64,000 nucleotides of DNA from Suilimivivens sp964393865 (GTDB taxonomy: Bacteria; Bacillota; Clostridia; Lachnospirales; Lachnospiraceae), in NCBI GenBank assembly GCA_964393865.1, contig CAYMUW010000002.1, positions 1-64,000 on the forward strand, written 5' to 3'. Position numbers and translations under genes: made by a program. Positions 8,742 to 18,664 of this stretch are shown one piece after another. How positions within the stretch are numbered: position 1 is the first letter of the stretch; each line of letters opens with the position of its first letter. The notes under the pieces were generated by a model that ran no database searches, was not told the DNA's origin, and was given only the letters and a program-made list of their open reading frames with translations.

Positions 8742-9962
8742 TCAATGCTCCTTCTTCATCCCGTCCATAGGCTGCTTATCCGTAACTCTGGTCCGGATGA
8801 TACCATTTTTGACATAAACGGAAAGCGTATCTCCCACCGATACCCGGTTTATATCCGCAACCGTTCTTCCTCCTTCATCCGCCACATAGGAATATCCCTG
8901 ATTAAGCTTGTCCAGCGGCGAAAGACCTTTCAGCTTTTCTATATAAATGGCAAGCCTGTGCTTGTCCCTGGTTATCCTGTTTTGCATGGCTGCGTTTAAT
9001 CTGTCTTCCAGACTGATTAACTGGCTTCTCCGCTCTCTGATTCTTCCCATCGGACTGTTCTGTTTCAGCCTTGCCTCCAGCGCCTTCAGGGAAATCCTGT
9101 CAAGCCGGATACGCCCCTGCATCTGACGCAGCATTGACAGCCTTACTCCCTCCAGTTGGGAAAAAAACAGCGCCGCATCATAAACCGCAAGCTCTGCGGC
9201 AGCCGACGGCGTCGGTGCCCGAAGATCCGCCACATAATCAATAATGGTTGTGTCCGTCTCATGTCCCACTGCGGAAATGATGGGAACACTGCAGTCGAAT
9301 ACCGCCTGCGCCACGATCTCTTCATTAAACGCCCAAAGATCCTCTATGGAACCTCCTCCGCGCCCTACAATCATCACATCAACCTGCTTTTCCTCCAGCA
9401 TTCTGATGCCCTTGGCAATACTGGCTGCCGCTCCGTCACCCTGCACAACAGCCGGATAAAGCAGTATCTGGACATAAGGATTTCTTCTGGCAGTTATATT
9501 AATGATATCCCGAACCGCCGCCCCTGTGGGTGCGGTTACAACGCCAAGCGTTTTAATGTATTTGGGAATGGGCTTTTTATATTCCGGTGCAAACATTCCC
9601 CTCTCTTCCAGGTCCCTTTTCAGCCGTTCAAACCTCTCAAATAATGCTCCTGCACCGTCCTGCTCAATGGACTTGGCATACATCTGGTATTTGCCGTCTC
9701 TCTCATATACATCAATGGTGCCCCTGACTACCACCTGCATTCCTTCCGTCATACGGAATTTCAGTCCGGCCCGGCTTCCGGCAAACATCACACAGGCGAT
9801 GGTTCCCTTGTTATCCTTTAACGTAAAATAAATATGTCCGGAGGAATGATACTTGCAGTTACTGACCTCCCCCTTTACGGAGAGCTCCTGAAGTAAAAAG
9901 TCCTGCGCGAACATATTCTTAATGTATGAATTGACTTGTCCTACTGTATAAACATTCTGCAC
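8742..9962 (-). CDS. xseA: Exodeoxyribonuclease VII large subunit
   Basis: An N-terminal OB-fold (SVKGEVSNCKYHSSGHIYFTLK) is followed by the catalytic domain with GRGGGSIEDLWAFNEE and SAVGHETD and a C-terminal helical region. The 406 residues are normal. It degrades single-stranded DNA to oligonucleotides together with XseB. It lies downstream of nusB in the same direction. Confidence 0.96.
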   Translation of the reverse strand: MQNVYTVGQVNSYIKNMFAQDFLLQELSVKGEVSNCKYHSSGHIYFTLKDNKGTIACVMFAGSRAGLKFRMTEGMQVVVRGTIDVYERDGKYQMYAKSIEQDGAGALFERFERLKRDLEERGMFAPEYKKPIPKYIKTLGVVTAPTGAAVRDIINITARRNPYVQILLYPAVVQGDGAAASIAKGIRMLEEKQVDVMIVGRGGGSIEDLWAFNEEIVAQAVFDCSVPIISAVGHETDTTIIDYVADLRAPTPSAAAELAVYDAALFFSQLEGVRLSMLRQMQGRIRLDRISLKALEARLKQNSPMGRIRERRSQLISLEDRLNAAMQNRITRDKHRLAIYIEKLKGLSPLDKLNQGYSYVADEGGRTVADINRVSVGDTLSVYVKNGIIRTRVTDKQPMDGMKKEH

Positions 9963-10003
9963 TATAATAACTATGCCTCTTCACATCCCTGAGGATGTGC
10001 CTG

Positions 10004-10402
10004 TTAAACAAACTTAGCAAGAACTCCGTTGACAAACGCCGATGAAGAATCCTGTCCAAACTTCTTGGCCAGTTCAACCGCCTCGTTGATTGCCACTCCG
10101 GCAGGTATTTCCTCATCATACCGTATCTCATATACGGCAAGCCGAAGGATTGTCAGATCCACCTTACCCATTCGATTGGTGGACCATCCTTCCGCCTTTT
10201 CATTTATGGCTTCATCGATCTCATCCATCTTATCCAGAATTCTGTTGAATTTCCCGCTGATTTGAGAGCTTTCCTCTTCTGTCACCCGGTTTTCATCATC
10301 TTCAAAGAAAAGAGCCTCCTGCTGTGCCAGTTCTTCCTTCCGATTAAATTCCACACGGAACAAAAGCTTGAAAATCTGCTCTCTCAATTCTCTTCTGCTC
10401 AT
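10004..10402 (-). CDS. nusB: Transcription antitermination factor NusB
   Basis: A small all-helical RNA-binding protein of the rRNA antitermination complex. Conserved segments include SRRELREQIFKLLF near the N-terminus and a C-terminal AINEAVELAKKFGQDSSSAFVNGVL. I start at the ATG with AGGTGA upstream (10402); the earlier GTG at 10411 is less likely. It sits between asp23 and xseA. Confidence 0.94.
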   Translation of the reverse strand: MSRRELREQIFKLLFRVEFNRKEELAQQEALFFEDDENRVTEEESSQISGKFNRILDKMDEIDEAINEKAEGWSTNRMGKVDLTILRLAVYEIRYDEEIPAGVAINEAVELAKKFGQDSSSAFVNGVLAKFV

Positions 10403-10416
10403 GAATGTCACCTGTT

Positions 10417-10803
10417 TTATTTTTCTTTCAGCATATTCACGCCGGCAATACGAACATCCACATCAGATACCTCAAGGCCGGTCATGTTCTCAATGGTTGT
10501 CTTTACCTTTTCCTGAACCTTCTGTGATACCGCAGGAATATTATATCCATACTCAATAATCAGCGCCAGTTCAGCCTTTACTCTCTTACCGATCACCTCA
10601 ACCTTGACACCCTTTGCAAGGTTCTTAACGCCCATCTTGTTTAACAGCTCATTGCTGATATTACCGGCCATAGCCGCCACACCTTTTACCTCTGTTGCAG
10701 CAAGACCTGCAATCATTGCAACCACATCATCTGCAATCTTGACAGTTCCCAGATCCTCATCTTCCTGTAATACATAGGTGTTCTGTTCAAAAGTTTTCTC
10801 CAT
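10417..10803 (-). CDS. Asp23/Gls24 family envelope stress-response protein
   Basis: A 128-residue Asp23/Gls24 (DUF322) protein with the typical TVKIADDVVAMIAGLAATEV stretch and a C-terminal GLEVSDVDVRIAGV segment. Members are membrane-associated or envelope-stress proteins; in clostridia one copy is regularly placed before nusB. The true start is probably the ATG with AAGGAAAGGAA upstream at 10803, not the upstream ATG, which lies inside a palindrome. Confidence 0.88.
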   Translation of the reverse strand: MEKTFEQNTYVLQEDEDLGTVKIADDVVAMIAGLAATEVKGVAAMAGNISNELLNKMGVKNLAKGVKVEVIGKRVKAELALIIEYGYNIPAVSQKVQEKVKTTIENMTGLEVSDVDVRIAGVNMLKEK

Positions 10804-10843
10804 GATAACGTTCCTTTCCTTCCTTTTATTGCAAGCCTCAATA

Positions 10844-10859
10844 TTGATAATCATATCAA
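10844..10859. promoter_or_regulatory. 16-bp palindrome upstream of asp23
   Basis: TTGATA-ATCA-TATCAA is a perfect inverted repeat about 40 bases upstream of the asp23 start, in A/T-rich sequence. It could be an operator. It resembles a Fur box only loosely. Confidence 0.3.
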
Positions 10860-10939
10860 AAATTAACCTGTTTGCATAGCCCCAGATGCAAAAATCTGTG
10901 CTTCTGCGTCTTAAAACCGCTTCAAACCGTAATGCTTCC

Positions 10940-12199
10940 CTACAGCCAGAAGCTCAGGCTCAGCTGTTCTGCATTTTCCGCATAGGATACCGTTCCCTCC
11001 GAAGCATCCAGATACCGGAAGATTTCCTGCTCTCCAATCAGATATTCAATCATCTCTTCATAAACCGTCTCATCGGCGCATTTCAGCGTCACATAACCGC
11101 TTTCCTGCTCATAAGCCGCTGAAAATACCTGAACAAGCATCTCCTCATCAATCTGCGTGAAATACAATCCCTCTCTCACATAGTAGTTATCCTCCATGGA
11201 ACTGCATGCAGGAATTTCAACAATGGTATCAAGTGTATGGGTCTTTTCCAGCTGCTGAGTGGTTACACACAAATAATCGTAGTTAATAGGCGGAATACTG
11301 CCTGCGATCTGTCCGCTGCTGCCTTCAATCATCTGGTAGGAAGCGTCTCCCCATGTAGTATCTACATAATAATAATTTCCATCCAGTCGAACCAAATTCC
11401 AGGCATGTCCCTCGCCTCCGGAAACCTTTCCCATAATCAGCGTTGCTTCTACTCCCGCCTTGTTTAAAAGATATTCCGTTGCTTTGGCGTATCCCTGACA
11501 GACACTTCTGTGATGGATAAAGACGGAACAAATATTTTGATTATCCGGTGCCTGGGCATCATATTCCGTCTGTCCGATAATATATTCGTAAATATATTTT
11601 ACCCTTTCATACTCATCCATGCTTCCGCTCATGCCCTGAAAGCATTCCGTCACATAGGTATTGATTTCCTCCTGCCTGCTGACAGCTTCCTCACTGGACA
11701 TGTTGTATGTCCCGGAAAAGGTAATCTTTTTTACAATATTGCCCAGGGTATATCTGGTAAAAGTATACCCATCCACATAAAAAATCTCCGGATGATCATT
11801 GAGTACACACTGAAAAACCTTCTCGATCTGCTCAGTATCTACGCAGCTAAGCGCAATTCCCTCTCCAAACTGCTGAAGAATACTTAAAATTTCCACATAG
11901 CAGGTTCTTTCTTCCTCATTCAGTCTTTCATAGTAGAAACGCCCCTTCTGCTGTGCTTTTAAATACTCAATATCTTCCTTGGAAACCCCCGGAATGCTGT
12001 CTACATCATCACTGCCGGTACCTTCCATAAGCTGACCTGCAGGCGCATCATCCTCCAGGGGAAGCAGCGCATCCTTCTGATTATTCAGTTGGCTCTCTTC
12101 TTCCTGCCCTTCTGTCTGCTGACCTTCCAAAAACTGTCCGCATCCTGAAAGAAACAGCATCAATACACACAAAAGCAGTATACATCGTTTCATTTTCAT
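10940..12199 (-). CDS. Transglutaminase-like domain lipoprotein
   Basis: A secreted lipoprotein: a basic start and hydrophobic segment lead to an LSGC lipobox, followed by a Glu/Gln-rich linker. The C-terminal half contains a transglutaminase-like fold with the triad SVCQGYA (Cys), GHAWNLV (His) and YYVDTTWGD (Asp), found in microbial proteases and cross-linking enzymes. The substrate is unknown. The start codon follows the prfC stop directly (TAAATG), so it may be coupled to prfC. A cell-wall or surface role is inference. Confidence 0.82.
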   Translation of the reverse strand: MKMKRCILLLCVLMLFLSGCGQFLEGQQTEGQEEESQLNNQKDALLPLEDDAPAGQLMEGTGSDDVDSIPGVSKEDIEYLKAQQKGRFYYERLNEEERTCYVEILSILQQFGEGIALSCVDTEQIEKVFQCVLNDHPEIFYVDGYTFTRYTLGNIVKKITFSGTYNMSSEEAVSRQEEINTYVTECFQGMSGSMDEYERVKYIYEYIIGQTEYDAQAPDNQNICSVFIHHRSVCQGYAKATEYLLNKAGVEATLIMGKVSGGEGHAWNLVRLDGNYYYVDTTWGDASYQMIEGSSGQIAGSIPPINYDYLCVTTQQLEKTHTLDTIVEIPACSSMEDNYYVREGLYFTQIDEEMLVQVFSAAYEQESGYVTLKCADETVYEEMIEYLIGEQEIFRYLDASEGTVSYAENAEQLSLSFWL

Positions 12200-13792
12200 T
12201 TAATCACGTCCAAACTCGGAAAGAATCAATCCCTCATTTCGATCCAGTGTCATGCCCACGCTCCACGCATTGACAAACAAAAGCAGCGGATTTCCCTTCA
12301 TGTCCTTGATTTTCTTCATATCTGAGGTTCCCACCAGCTTATTCAGATCAATATCCTTGTTTTCAATCCACCTGATATGCTCATAAGGCAGGGGTTCCAG
12401 CTTAATATCCACATTATATTCGTTCTCCAGACGATATTTCAGCACATCAAACTGCAAAACACCTACTACCCCAACGATAATCTCCTCCATACCGGTATTG
12501 AACTCCTGAAAGATCTGGATAGCGCCTTCCTGCGCAATCTGTGTGATTCCCTTTACAAACTGCTTCCGCTTCATGGTGTCCATCTGGCGCACCCTTGCAA
12601 AATGCTCCGGCGCAAAGGTAGGAATTCCCTCGTATTTAAACTGCTCCTTCGGCATGCATAAGGTGTCACCAATAGAGAATATTCCGGGATCAAAAACGCC
12701 GATAATGTCTCCGGCATATGCCTCCTCCAGAATCTTTCTCTCGCTTGCCATAATCTGCTGGGGCTGGGACAGGCGCATCACCTTACCGCCCTGCACATGC
12801 TTAACCTCCATGCTGGCCTCATATTTGCCGGAGCAGATACGCATAAATGCAATTCTGTCTCTATGTGCCTTATTCATGTTAGCCTGTATTTTAAATACAA
12901 ACGCTGAAAAATCGTTCTCCACCGGCGAAATCATTCCCGTATCCGCTTTGCGTGGCAACGGTGTGGTGGTCATCTTAAGGAAATGCCGGAGAAAGAATTC
13001 CACGCCAAAATTAGTCAGGGCAGATCCAAAAAATACCGGCGTCAGTTCTCCTGCCCGTATCAAATCAAGATCATATTCCGCACTGGCTCCATCCAAAAGC
13101 TCAATTTCCTCTCTCAGCGTCTCTGCCGCTTCCTGACCAATGACGGATAAAAGCATGTCCTCATCATCTGCCGGAATTTCGCTAGTTTCCCCTTCCTTCG
13201 TTCCCTTTTCCGTGTCGGAATATGTGATCACACACTGCCTGTTCCTGTCGTAAACGCCCTTAAAGCGCTTACCGGAACCGATAGGCCAGTTAATGGGACA
13301 GGTAGCAATTCCCAATTCCTTTTCAATTTCATCCAAAAGCTCAAAAGTATCGTTGGCATCCCGATCCATCTTATTGATAAAGGTAAAAATCGGGATTTTA
13401 CGCATGACGCACACCTTAAAAAGCTTACGCGTCTGGGCTTCCACACCCTTAGACGCATCAATAACCATCACGGCGGAATCCGCCGCCATCAGCGTTCTAT
13501 AGGTATCCTCCGAGAAATCCTGATGTCCCGGCGTATCCAAAATGTTAATACAAAATCCGTCATATTCAAACTGAAGCACGGAGGAGGTAACCGAAATACC
13601 TCTTTCCTTTTCAATCTCCATCCAGTCCGACACTGCATGTCTGGCCGTTGCCTTTCCCTTTACGCTTCCTGCCAGATTGATAGCTCCTCCATACAGGAGA
13701 AACTTTTCCGTCAGGGTTGTTTTCCCGGCATCCGGGTGGGAGATAATGGCGAAGGTTCTTCTTCTGTTTATTTCCTGTTCGTAACTGCTCAC
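12200..13792 (-). CDS. prfC: Peptide chain release factor 3
   Basis: A translational GTPase that recycles RF1/RF2 from the ribosome. DAGKTTL is G1, DTPGHQDF G3 and NKMDR G4. EF-Tu-like domain 2 and an RF3-specific C-terminal domain follow. I choose a GTG start at 13792 with GGAGG eight bases upstream, giving 530 residues, the usual RF3 length. The longer open frame adds 40 non-conserved residues that run into deoB. Confidence 0.94.
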   Translation of the reverse strand: MSSYEQEINRRRTFAIISHPDAGKTTLTEKFLLYGGAINLAGSVKGKATARHAVSDWMEIEKERGISVTSSVLQFEYDGFCINILDTPGHQDFSEDTYRTLMAADSAVMVIDASKGVEAQTRKLFKVCVMRKIPIFTFINKMDRDANDTFELLDEIEKELGIATCPINWPIGSGKRFKGVYDRNRQCVITYSDTEKGTKEGETSEIPADDEDMLLSVIGQEAAETLREEIELLDGASAEYDLDLIRAGELTPVFFGSALTNFGVEFFLRHFLKMTTTPLPRKADTGMISPVENDFSAFVFKIQANMNKAHRDRIAFMRICSGKYEASMEVKHVQGGKVMRLSQPQQIMASERKILEEAYAGDIIGVFDPGIFSIGDTLCMPKEQFKYEGIPTFAPEHFARVRQMDTMKRKQFVKGITQIAQEGAIQIFQEFNTGMEEIIVGVVGVLQFDVLKYRLENEYNVDIKLEPLPYEHIRWIENKDIDLNKLVGTSDMKKIKDMKGNPLLLFVNAWSVGMTLDRNEGLILSEFGRD

Positions 13793-13820
13793 TGATTCAT
13801 CCTCCAATAATGCAAGTATC

Positions 13821-14972
13821 TTACAGCACGGAATTTCCTGCAATCTTTCCCGAAACACCCAGATAATGAAGCACCGTTGCCCCGATATCCGCAAAGGTAT
13901 CTCTTGTCCCAAGGTTTCCTGGGGTGACGGACCTTCCGTAAACGATAAGAGGCGTATATTCTCTGGAGTGATCTGTGGATACCGTATATCCGGGATCGCA
14001 TCCGTGATCTGCCGTAATCATAAGGATATCCTCATCACGCAGTCCCGCAACAATTTGAGGCAAGGCCGCATCAAATTCAGACAATGCCCTCGCATAACCT
14101 TCTATATCGTTTCTGTGCCCATAGAGCATATCATAATCCACCAGATTTATAAAGCACAAACCTTCAAAATCCTGTTCCAGATAGGATAATGTTCGTGCAA
14201 TCCCGTCCGCATTTCCCTTGGTGTATACATAGGAAGTAATGCCTCTGCCCGCAAAGATATCCCTGATCTTTCCCACGCCAATGACATCCCTGCCGGCACG
14301 TTTCAGCGCATCCAGCATCGTCTCCCCTGGAGGCTCCAAAGAAAAATCATGCCTTCCCGCTGTTCTTTGATAATTTCCGTCAGCGCCGATAAAAGGTCTT
14401 GCAATCACGCGCCCCACGCTGTGTTTCCCGCACAGAAGCGCTCTAGCCTTACGGCAGTACTCATACAATTCTTCCACCGGAACAACATCCTCATGGGCAG
14501 CAATCTGAAAAACACTGTCTGCGGAAGTATAAACAATCAGCTTTCCCGTTCTTACATGCTCATCTCCGTAATCCTTGATCACTTCTGTTCCTGAATAAGG
14601 ACGGTTACACAGCACGCCTCTTCCCGTCAGATTACAAAATTCCCGGATCACATCCTCCGGAAAGCCCTCCGGATAAACGGGAAGCGGTTCCTTAGAGATC
14701 AGCCCCGCAATTTCCCAATGGCCGATGGTGGTATCCTTTCCTCTGGATGCCTCCTTCATTCTTCCGTAAACGGCCGAAGGCTGACTGACTCCCTCCGCCC
14801 AATCCACACCATCTATGTTAAATAATCCCATTTGAGCCATATTGGGCATGTAGAAACAGGAGCCTTTCGATGCAGAGCGCAGCGTGTTGGTTCCTGCATC
14901 CCCAAACTCTGCCGCATCATCCATTGCGCCTATTCCCACACTGTCCAATACGATCAAGAAAACTCTCTTCAT
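13821..14972 (-). CDS. deoB: Phosphopentomutase
   Basis: Interconverts ribose (or deoxyribose) 1-phosphate and 5-phosphate in nucleoside salvage. It belongs to the alkaline-phosphatase superfamily with metal-site motifs VLDSVGIGAMDDA at the start and ADHGCDPGY with TDHSREYTPL near the end. The length of 383 residues is typical. No other deo genes are adjacent. Confidence 0.95.
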   Translation of the reverse strand: MKRVFLIVLDSVGIGAMDDAAEFGDAGTNTLRSASKGSCFYMPNMAQMGLFNIDGVDWAEGVSQPSAVYGRMKEASRGKDTTIGHWEIAGLISKEPLPVYPEGFPEDVIREFCNLTGRGVLCNRPYSGTEVIKDYGDEHVRTGKLIVYTSADSVFQIAAHEDVVPVEELYEYCRKARALLCGKHSVGRVIARPFIGADGNYQRTAGRHDFSLEPPGETMLDALKRAGRDVIGVGKIRDIFAGRGITSYVYTKGNADGIARTLSYLEQDFEGLCFINLVDYDMLYGHRNDIEGYARALSEFDAALPQIVAGLRDEDILMITADHGCDPGYTVSTDHSREYTPLIVYGRSVTPGNLGTRDTFADIGATVLHYLGVSGKIAGNSVL

Positions 14973-15062
14973 AAAGTATATCCTTCCTTATCAAACGGCC
15001 TTAAAAAGGCAAATTTTTACTTCTGTAATAGAATACCACATTTTTCAAAATATAGCATTAAT

Positions 15063-15800
15063 TTATTGCCCGGAGGACAAGGTGCTTATCACAATAGCCT
15101 CCGGCGCTACTCCGGTCTTTCTGACCACAATGTCTTCAATCTGCGCTCTCTGGGCCTCTGTCAGTTCCGAAGCATTGACCACCACATCCACTGTTTCATC
15201 GGTAATGCTGACCACTACATCGTCAAATCCTTTGCTCTCAAGCAAAATCTCCGCTGCCGTTTCCTTCTCTGCTATATCGGTGATGGCAATCATATTGTCC
15301 ACTGCTTCCTGCTTTTGTTCTTCACTGATATTTACATTATTGATAATCTCCAAAAGAGTTTCTTTGTTTTTAGCTCTGGTCTGCTCCTTTAACAGTCTTG
15401 CCCCGGATAATGTATCCAGACTTGTTGCGGATGTAAACACCGCTTCCCCCGGCGTCTCCCCGTCGGAGATTTGGTTTTCCAGATTTTGAGCGGTTTCTCC
15501 CATGACTTCCTCCATGGTCTCATCCAGATAGTTTTCTTCCTGCATAATCACATCGGAATCCAGGCTTTCGATATCTCCATACTCTGCCTGCTCCATGTCC
15601 TCGTCAGATATCTCGAATAACGCTGCCACATCCGTATCCGCAATACTGCTCTGGTCTGCCGTGGTTACCGCATCCGATCCCGTTGTCATGATTTCCTCAT
15701 CGGTAATTTTAGTACCGGCAAAATTAAGGTATCCTGCAACTGCAATCATAATTGCCAGTGCCGTAATCATGATCTGATTTTTCTTCACCATATTTTTCAA
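15063..15800 (-). CDS. spoIIIAH: Stage III sporulation protein AH
   Basis: The mother-cell half of the channel that joins mother cell and forespore; its ring domain binds forespore SpoIIQ. One N-terminal membrane segment (about residues 10-28) is followed by an acidic linker and a C-terminal YscJ/FliF-like ring-building domain. Its RLLKEQTRAKNKETLLEIIN and KGFDDVVVSI segments are typical. It is the last gene of the operon, 15 bases after spoIIIAG. Confidence 0.94.
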   Translation of the reverse strand: MKNMVKKNQIMITALAIMIAVAGYLNFAGTKITDEEIMTTGSDAVTTADQSSIADTDVAALFEISDEDMEQAEYGDIESLDSDVIMQEENYLDETMEEVMGETAQNLENQISDGETPGEAVFTSATSLDTLSGARLLKEQTRAKNKETLLEIINNVNISEEQKQEAVDNMIAITDIAEKETAAEILLESKGFDDVVVSITDETVDVVVNASELTEAQRAQIEDIVVRKTGVAPEAIVISTLSSGQ

Positions 15801-15815
15801 GCCCGTGTCTCCTTC

Positions 15816-16463
15816 TCACCTTGATATCATTTTAACTATAATAATTTTATGAGCCTCTATACCAAATAATGCCTGAATTGCTTTGGTAATCTTTTGAACT
15901 GTCTGTGCGTTTCCGCCTCCCTCAGCAGACACCACCACACCGGCCACCTTCGGGTACTTCACCTGCCTGATAAAAGGCTCTTCACTGCTGCTCCCGCCGG
16001 TAAATACGGTGGACTCCTGCTCCGAAATATCGGTAGTATTCCTGCTTCCTCCCGCCGAATCCACCTCCGTGGTTCCCTGCCTTGAGGTAGTTAAATCCTT
16101 TTCGATAATCTTCTCTCCGTTATCCTCTAACGTGACCATGACCTGCACCTGCCCCACTCCGTCCATGGTGGACAGAAGCTGTTCAAGGGATGCTTCCAGA
16201 TATGCCGCATAGCCGGGAACGGAATACTGCTCTGCACCGTCCTCCTCAAAGGCGGCTTCTGTCCGGTTCTGTAAATCCAGTGTAGCACTTTCACTGTCCC
16301 ATTGACCGGACTCTGACTCCTTTTCCGCCTGTTTTGCAGGCCAGGCAATCACAAGCAGCAAAATTCCCAAAAGCGCCATAATCAGAAAATTGTCCTTGGT
16401 AAGCCTGCCCTTCAGCTTTGCGAAATCCGGCACCTTCATCACCTCCCGTTTATCCTGCTTCAT
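15816..16463 (-). CDS. spoIIIAG: Stage III sporulation protein AG
   Basis: A ring-forming component of the SpoIIIA-SpoIIQ channel. It has one membrane segment (about residues 27-43) and a periplasm-side ring-building domain with a long insertion rich in Ser/Gly/Thr around residues 130-165. The C-terminal GVVVSAEGGGN segment is conserved. The start overlaps the spoIIIAF end by 14 bases. In B. subtilis this gene has its own SigG promoter inside the operon; I could not assign one here. Confidence 0.92.
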   Translation of the reverse strand: MKQDKREVMKVPDFAKLKGRLTKDNFLIMALLGILLLVIAWPAKQAEKESESGQWDSESATLDLQNRTEAAFEEDGAEQYSVPGYAAYLEASLEQLLSTMDGVGQVQVMVTLEDNGEKIIEKDLTTSRQGTTEVDSAGGSRNTTDISEQESTVFTGGSSSEEPFIRQVKYPKVAGVVVSAEGGGNAQTVQKITKAIQALFGIEAHKIIIVKMISR

Positions 16464-17055
16464 ATCTGATTTCCACTTTCCCGGGGTCTACACCGATGCA
16501 GCTCCCGTACAGTTCCTTTAGCTCCTGAAGCTTTTTTTCATCGGCTGCCGTTTTTTCCTCTTCCCGAATCTCCGCCTGATTCTCCCCGATTACGATTGGG
16601 GCTATTTGTATTTTTTCACCGGTCTTGCCCCCATCCCCGCCGTCGGTCCCGTTTGCATCCTCCTTTGGGGTAACGGTGACGGCAATTCCCATATTCTCTC
16701 CCTTTGAATCACCCACAAGCTCCACCGCCTTTACCTCATAATTACTTTCGCATGCATCAAGCCTTCCTTTCAGTTCTTCCTCAATACCACTATAAATTCC
16801 CATGCTCCCATCCTCTATTTCCATGTCAAAACTTCCATATTCCACGCCGTCTGTCCACTCCTGCAGCTGTCTTTCGATCCCTTCCCCGCTCTCCTCATTC
16901 GTCAAAAAGCCGATCAGCGGCTCCGTAATTCGAAGAATAATGATGATTCCCACCAATACTCTTACATATTTCATATAATTTTCACCCGGAACAAAGAACA
17001 AAACAGCCTGCGCTATAATCATAAATATGCATACATTCTTGATAATAGAAACCAT
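16450..17055 (-). CDS. spoIIIAF: Stage III sporulation protein AF
   Basis: An inner-membrane ring component of the mother cell-forespore channel. Two N-terminal membrane helices (about residues 5-48, including MKYVRVLVGIIIILRI) precede a soluble domain. That domain ends in the family's LYGSCIGVDPGKVEIRYEAG tail. The gene is coupled to spoIIIAG by overlap. Confidence 0.92.
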   Translation of the reverse strand: MVSIIKNVCIFMIIAQAVLFFVPGENYMKYVRVLVGIIIILRITEPLIGFLTNEESGEGIERQLQEWTDGVEYGSFDMEIEDGSMGIYSGIEEELKGRLDACESNYEVKAVELVGDSKGENMGIAVTVTPKEDANGTDGGDGGKTGEKIQIAPIVIGENQAEIREEEKTAADEKKLQELKELYGSCIGVDPGKVEIRYEAG

Positions 17056-17064
17056 AAAACACCT

Positions 17065-18237
17065 CTAGGAAGACACCGTGTAGGCAACCACCGCAATGAC
17101 AATGATAAACAGCGCCATTGCCGTAAAGACACAACGGAACAATAAAAAACAGCCTTCTCCCACCCGGTCGGCACAGGCAGAAATCCTTTTGTCACTGACT
17201 ATCCCCGTAATTGCCGCCCCCAGCTTGACTGCGCCGGTAATCAGAAGAATTTTAATCAGCGGTATCAGGCAGGCCCCTAGCAGGATAATCAGCAGCAGCA
17301 CCCCCATACTGTTTTTCAAAAGAACTGCAGAGCCTAATACCAGCTCCGTCACTCCCTCCGCCACCCCGCCAATTCCCGGAATGGAAGCTACTGCCTTCCT
17401 CAGTGCGGAAATTTTCAACCTGTCCACCACCGGAACAATAACTGCCTGTACCAGACTTAAACCTGTCACTGCGCCCATGGATATTTTCAGGGCAAAAATA
17501 ATTCCTTTTTCAATGAAATCCAACAAAAGAGAAAGCTTTTCCTCCGTCCAAATGCCGTTTAAAAGCACAAGCAGTACATAACTGTATATAAACGGGATTA
17601 ATATGGATTGCAAAAAGCTTTCAACCAAATAAGCTATAATCAGCATCAACTGGTAGTAATACACGGCGGTGGTGGTCCCCTGCGCCGCTCCCACTGCCAT
17701 AAAATAGGTGGGAATAAACAGCTTTACAAACAGCACAATGTCCTCTATGGCACTTGCAGCAATTTCCGACACCGAAAGGAATACCCTGGTCAGAATCATC
17801 ATTAAAAACAGATAGAGGAAGTAAAACCCCGCCTGCGCAATCTGCTGACCTGCAAACAGGTCCGAAAACCCGGAAACAAGAGCAGATACCACCCCCAAAA
17901 CCAGAATATACAGAAATATCTGGCGAATATTTGAAAGCTCGCCTTTTAAATTTCCAAACACCTGATGAAACAGTTCCTTCCCGGCATCCGCTGCTCTGCC
18001 CTCCAAAATCAGCTGCAGCATTTCTCCGGTACTTACCTCAAACTGCGGAAACACCTGTTCAATCCCGCTGTCAATGGGGCTCATATCTATGTTTTCCAGC
18101 CACTTGCCTATATACTCCTGCATCACCTGGTTTTCCTCCTGCTCTTTAGCCTGAACAGGCAGTCCGCACAGGAAAAACACACCTAATATTCCCGCAAGAA
18201 AAAAACACGCTCTTCGCCTTTTTCCCATTTTCCTCAT
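17065..18237 (-). CDS. spoIIIAE: Stage III sporulation protein AE
   Basis: A polytopic membrane protein of the SpoIIIA complex. A cleavable signal peptide ending PVQAKE is followed by an extracytoplasmic stretch and then about seven hydrophobic helices. The length of 390 residues is normal. It sits six bases from spoIIIAD in the operon. Confidence 0.94.
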   Translation of the reverse strand: MRKMGKRRRACFFLAGILGVFFLCGLPVQAKEQEENQVMQEYIGKWLENIDMSPIDSGIEQVFPQFEVSTGEMLQLILEGRAADAGKELFHQVFGNLKGELSNIRQIFLYILVLGVVSALVSGFSDLFAGQQIAQAGFYFLYLFLMMILTRVFLSVSEIAASAIEDIVLFVKLFIPTYFMAVGAAQGTTTAVYYYQLMLIIAYLVESFLQSILIPFIYSYVLLVLLNGIWTEEKLSLLLDFIEKGIIFALKISMGAVTGLSLVQAVIVPVVDRLKISALRKAVASIPGIGGVAEGVTELVLGSAVLLKNSMGVLLLIILLGACLIPLIKILLITGAVKLGAAITGIVSDKRISACADRVGEGCFLLFRCVFTAMALFIIVIAVVAYTVSS

Positions 18238-18242
18238 CCCAT

Positions 18243-18629
18243 CTAGCCGGCCATTGCATTGATATTTTCCACCACCGCAACAAGCACCGGCATCCCCATT
18301 AACAGTACCGACAGCTTTCCAAAAATTTCAATCTGCCCCGCCACAGCTCCATAACCTGCATCCTTGCAGATTGACGCACAAAATTCGCACACATAGGTAA
18401 TTCCTACCGCCTTAAACAAAAATCCAAGATAGCCCTCGCTTCCGCTTATGTATTTCTCCAAATCCCGTATCTTAACCAGCAAAAGATTTAATCCGCTTAG
18501 GGAAAAGGAAAAAATAATCAGGCAGAGCACTGCGCCGAGATACAGCCCGTATTCCGGTCTGTTTGATTTAAACTGCAGCGCCAGCATTACTCCCGCCACA
18601 CCTAAAATACCGATTTTGACGATTTCCAT
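18243..18629 (-). CDS. spoIIIAD: Stage III sporulation protein AD
   Basis: A small multi-helix membrane protein (about four hydrophobic segments) of the SpoIIIA complex. I start at MEIVKIG (18629), which has an upstream GGAGG and matches the usual 125-135 residue size. An in-frame ATG eight codons earlier is possible. Confidence 0.92.
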   Translation of the reverse strand: MEIVKIGILGVAGVMLALQFKSNRPEYGLYLGAVLCLIIFSFSLSGLNLLLVKIRDLEKYISGSEGYLGFLFKAVGITYVCEFCASICKDAGYGAVAGQIEIFGKLSVLLMGMPVLVAVVENINAMAG

Positions 18630-18664
18630 TTTGCAATATTCCTCCACCACCAAATACAGGATTT

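Noticed and set aside
10844..10859. Palindrome upstream of asp23 as a Fur box
   Set aside because: Arm sequence and spacing do not fit the Fur 7-1-7 pattern, and the downstream genes have no iron link.
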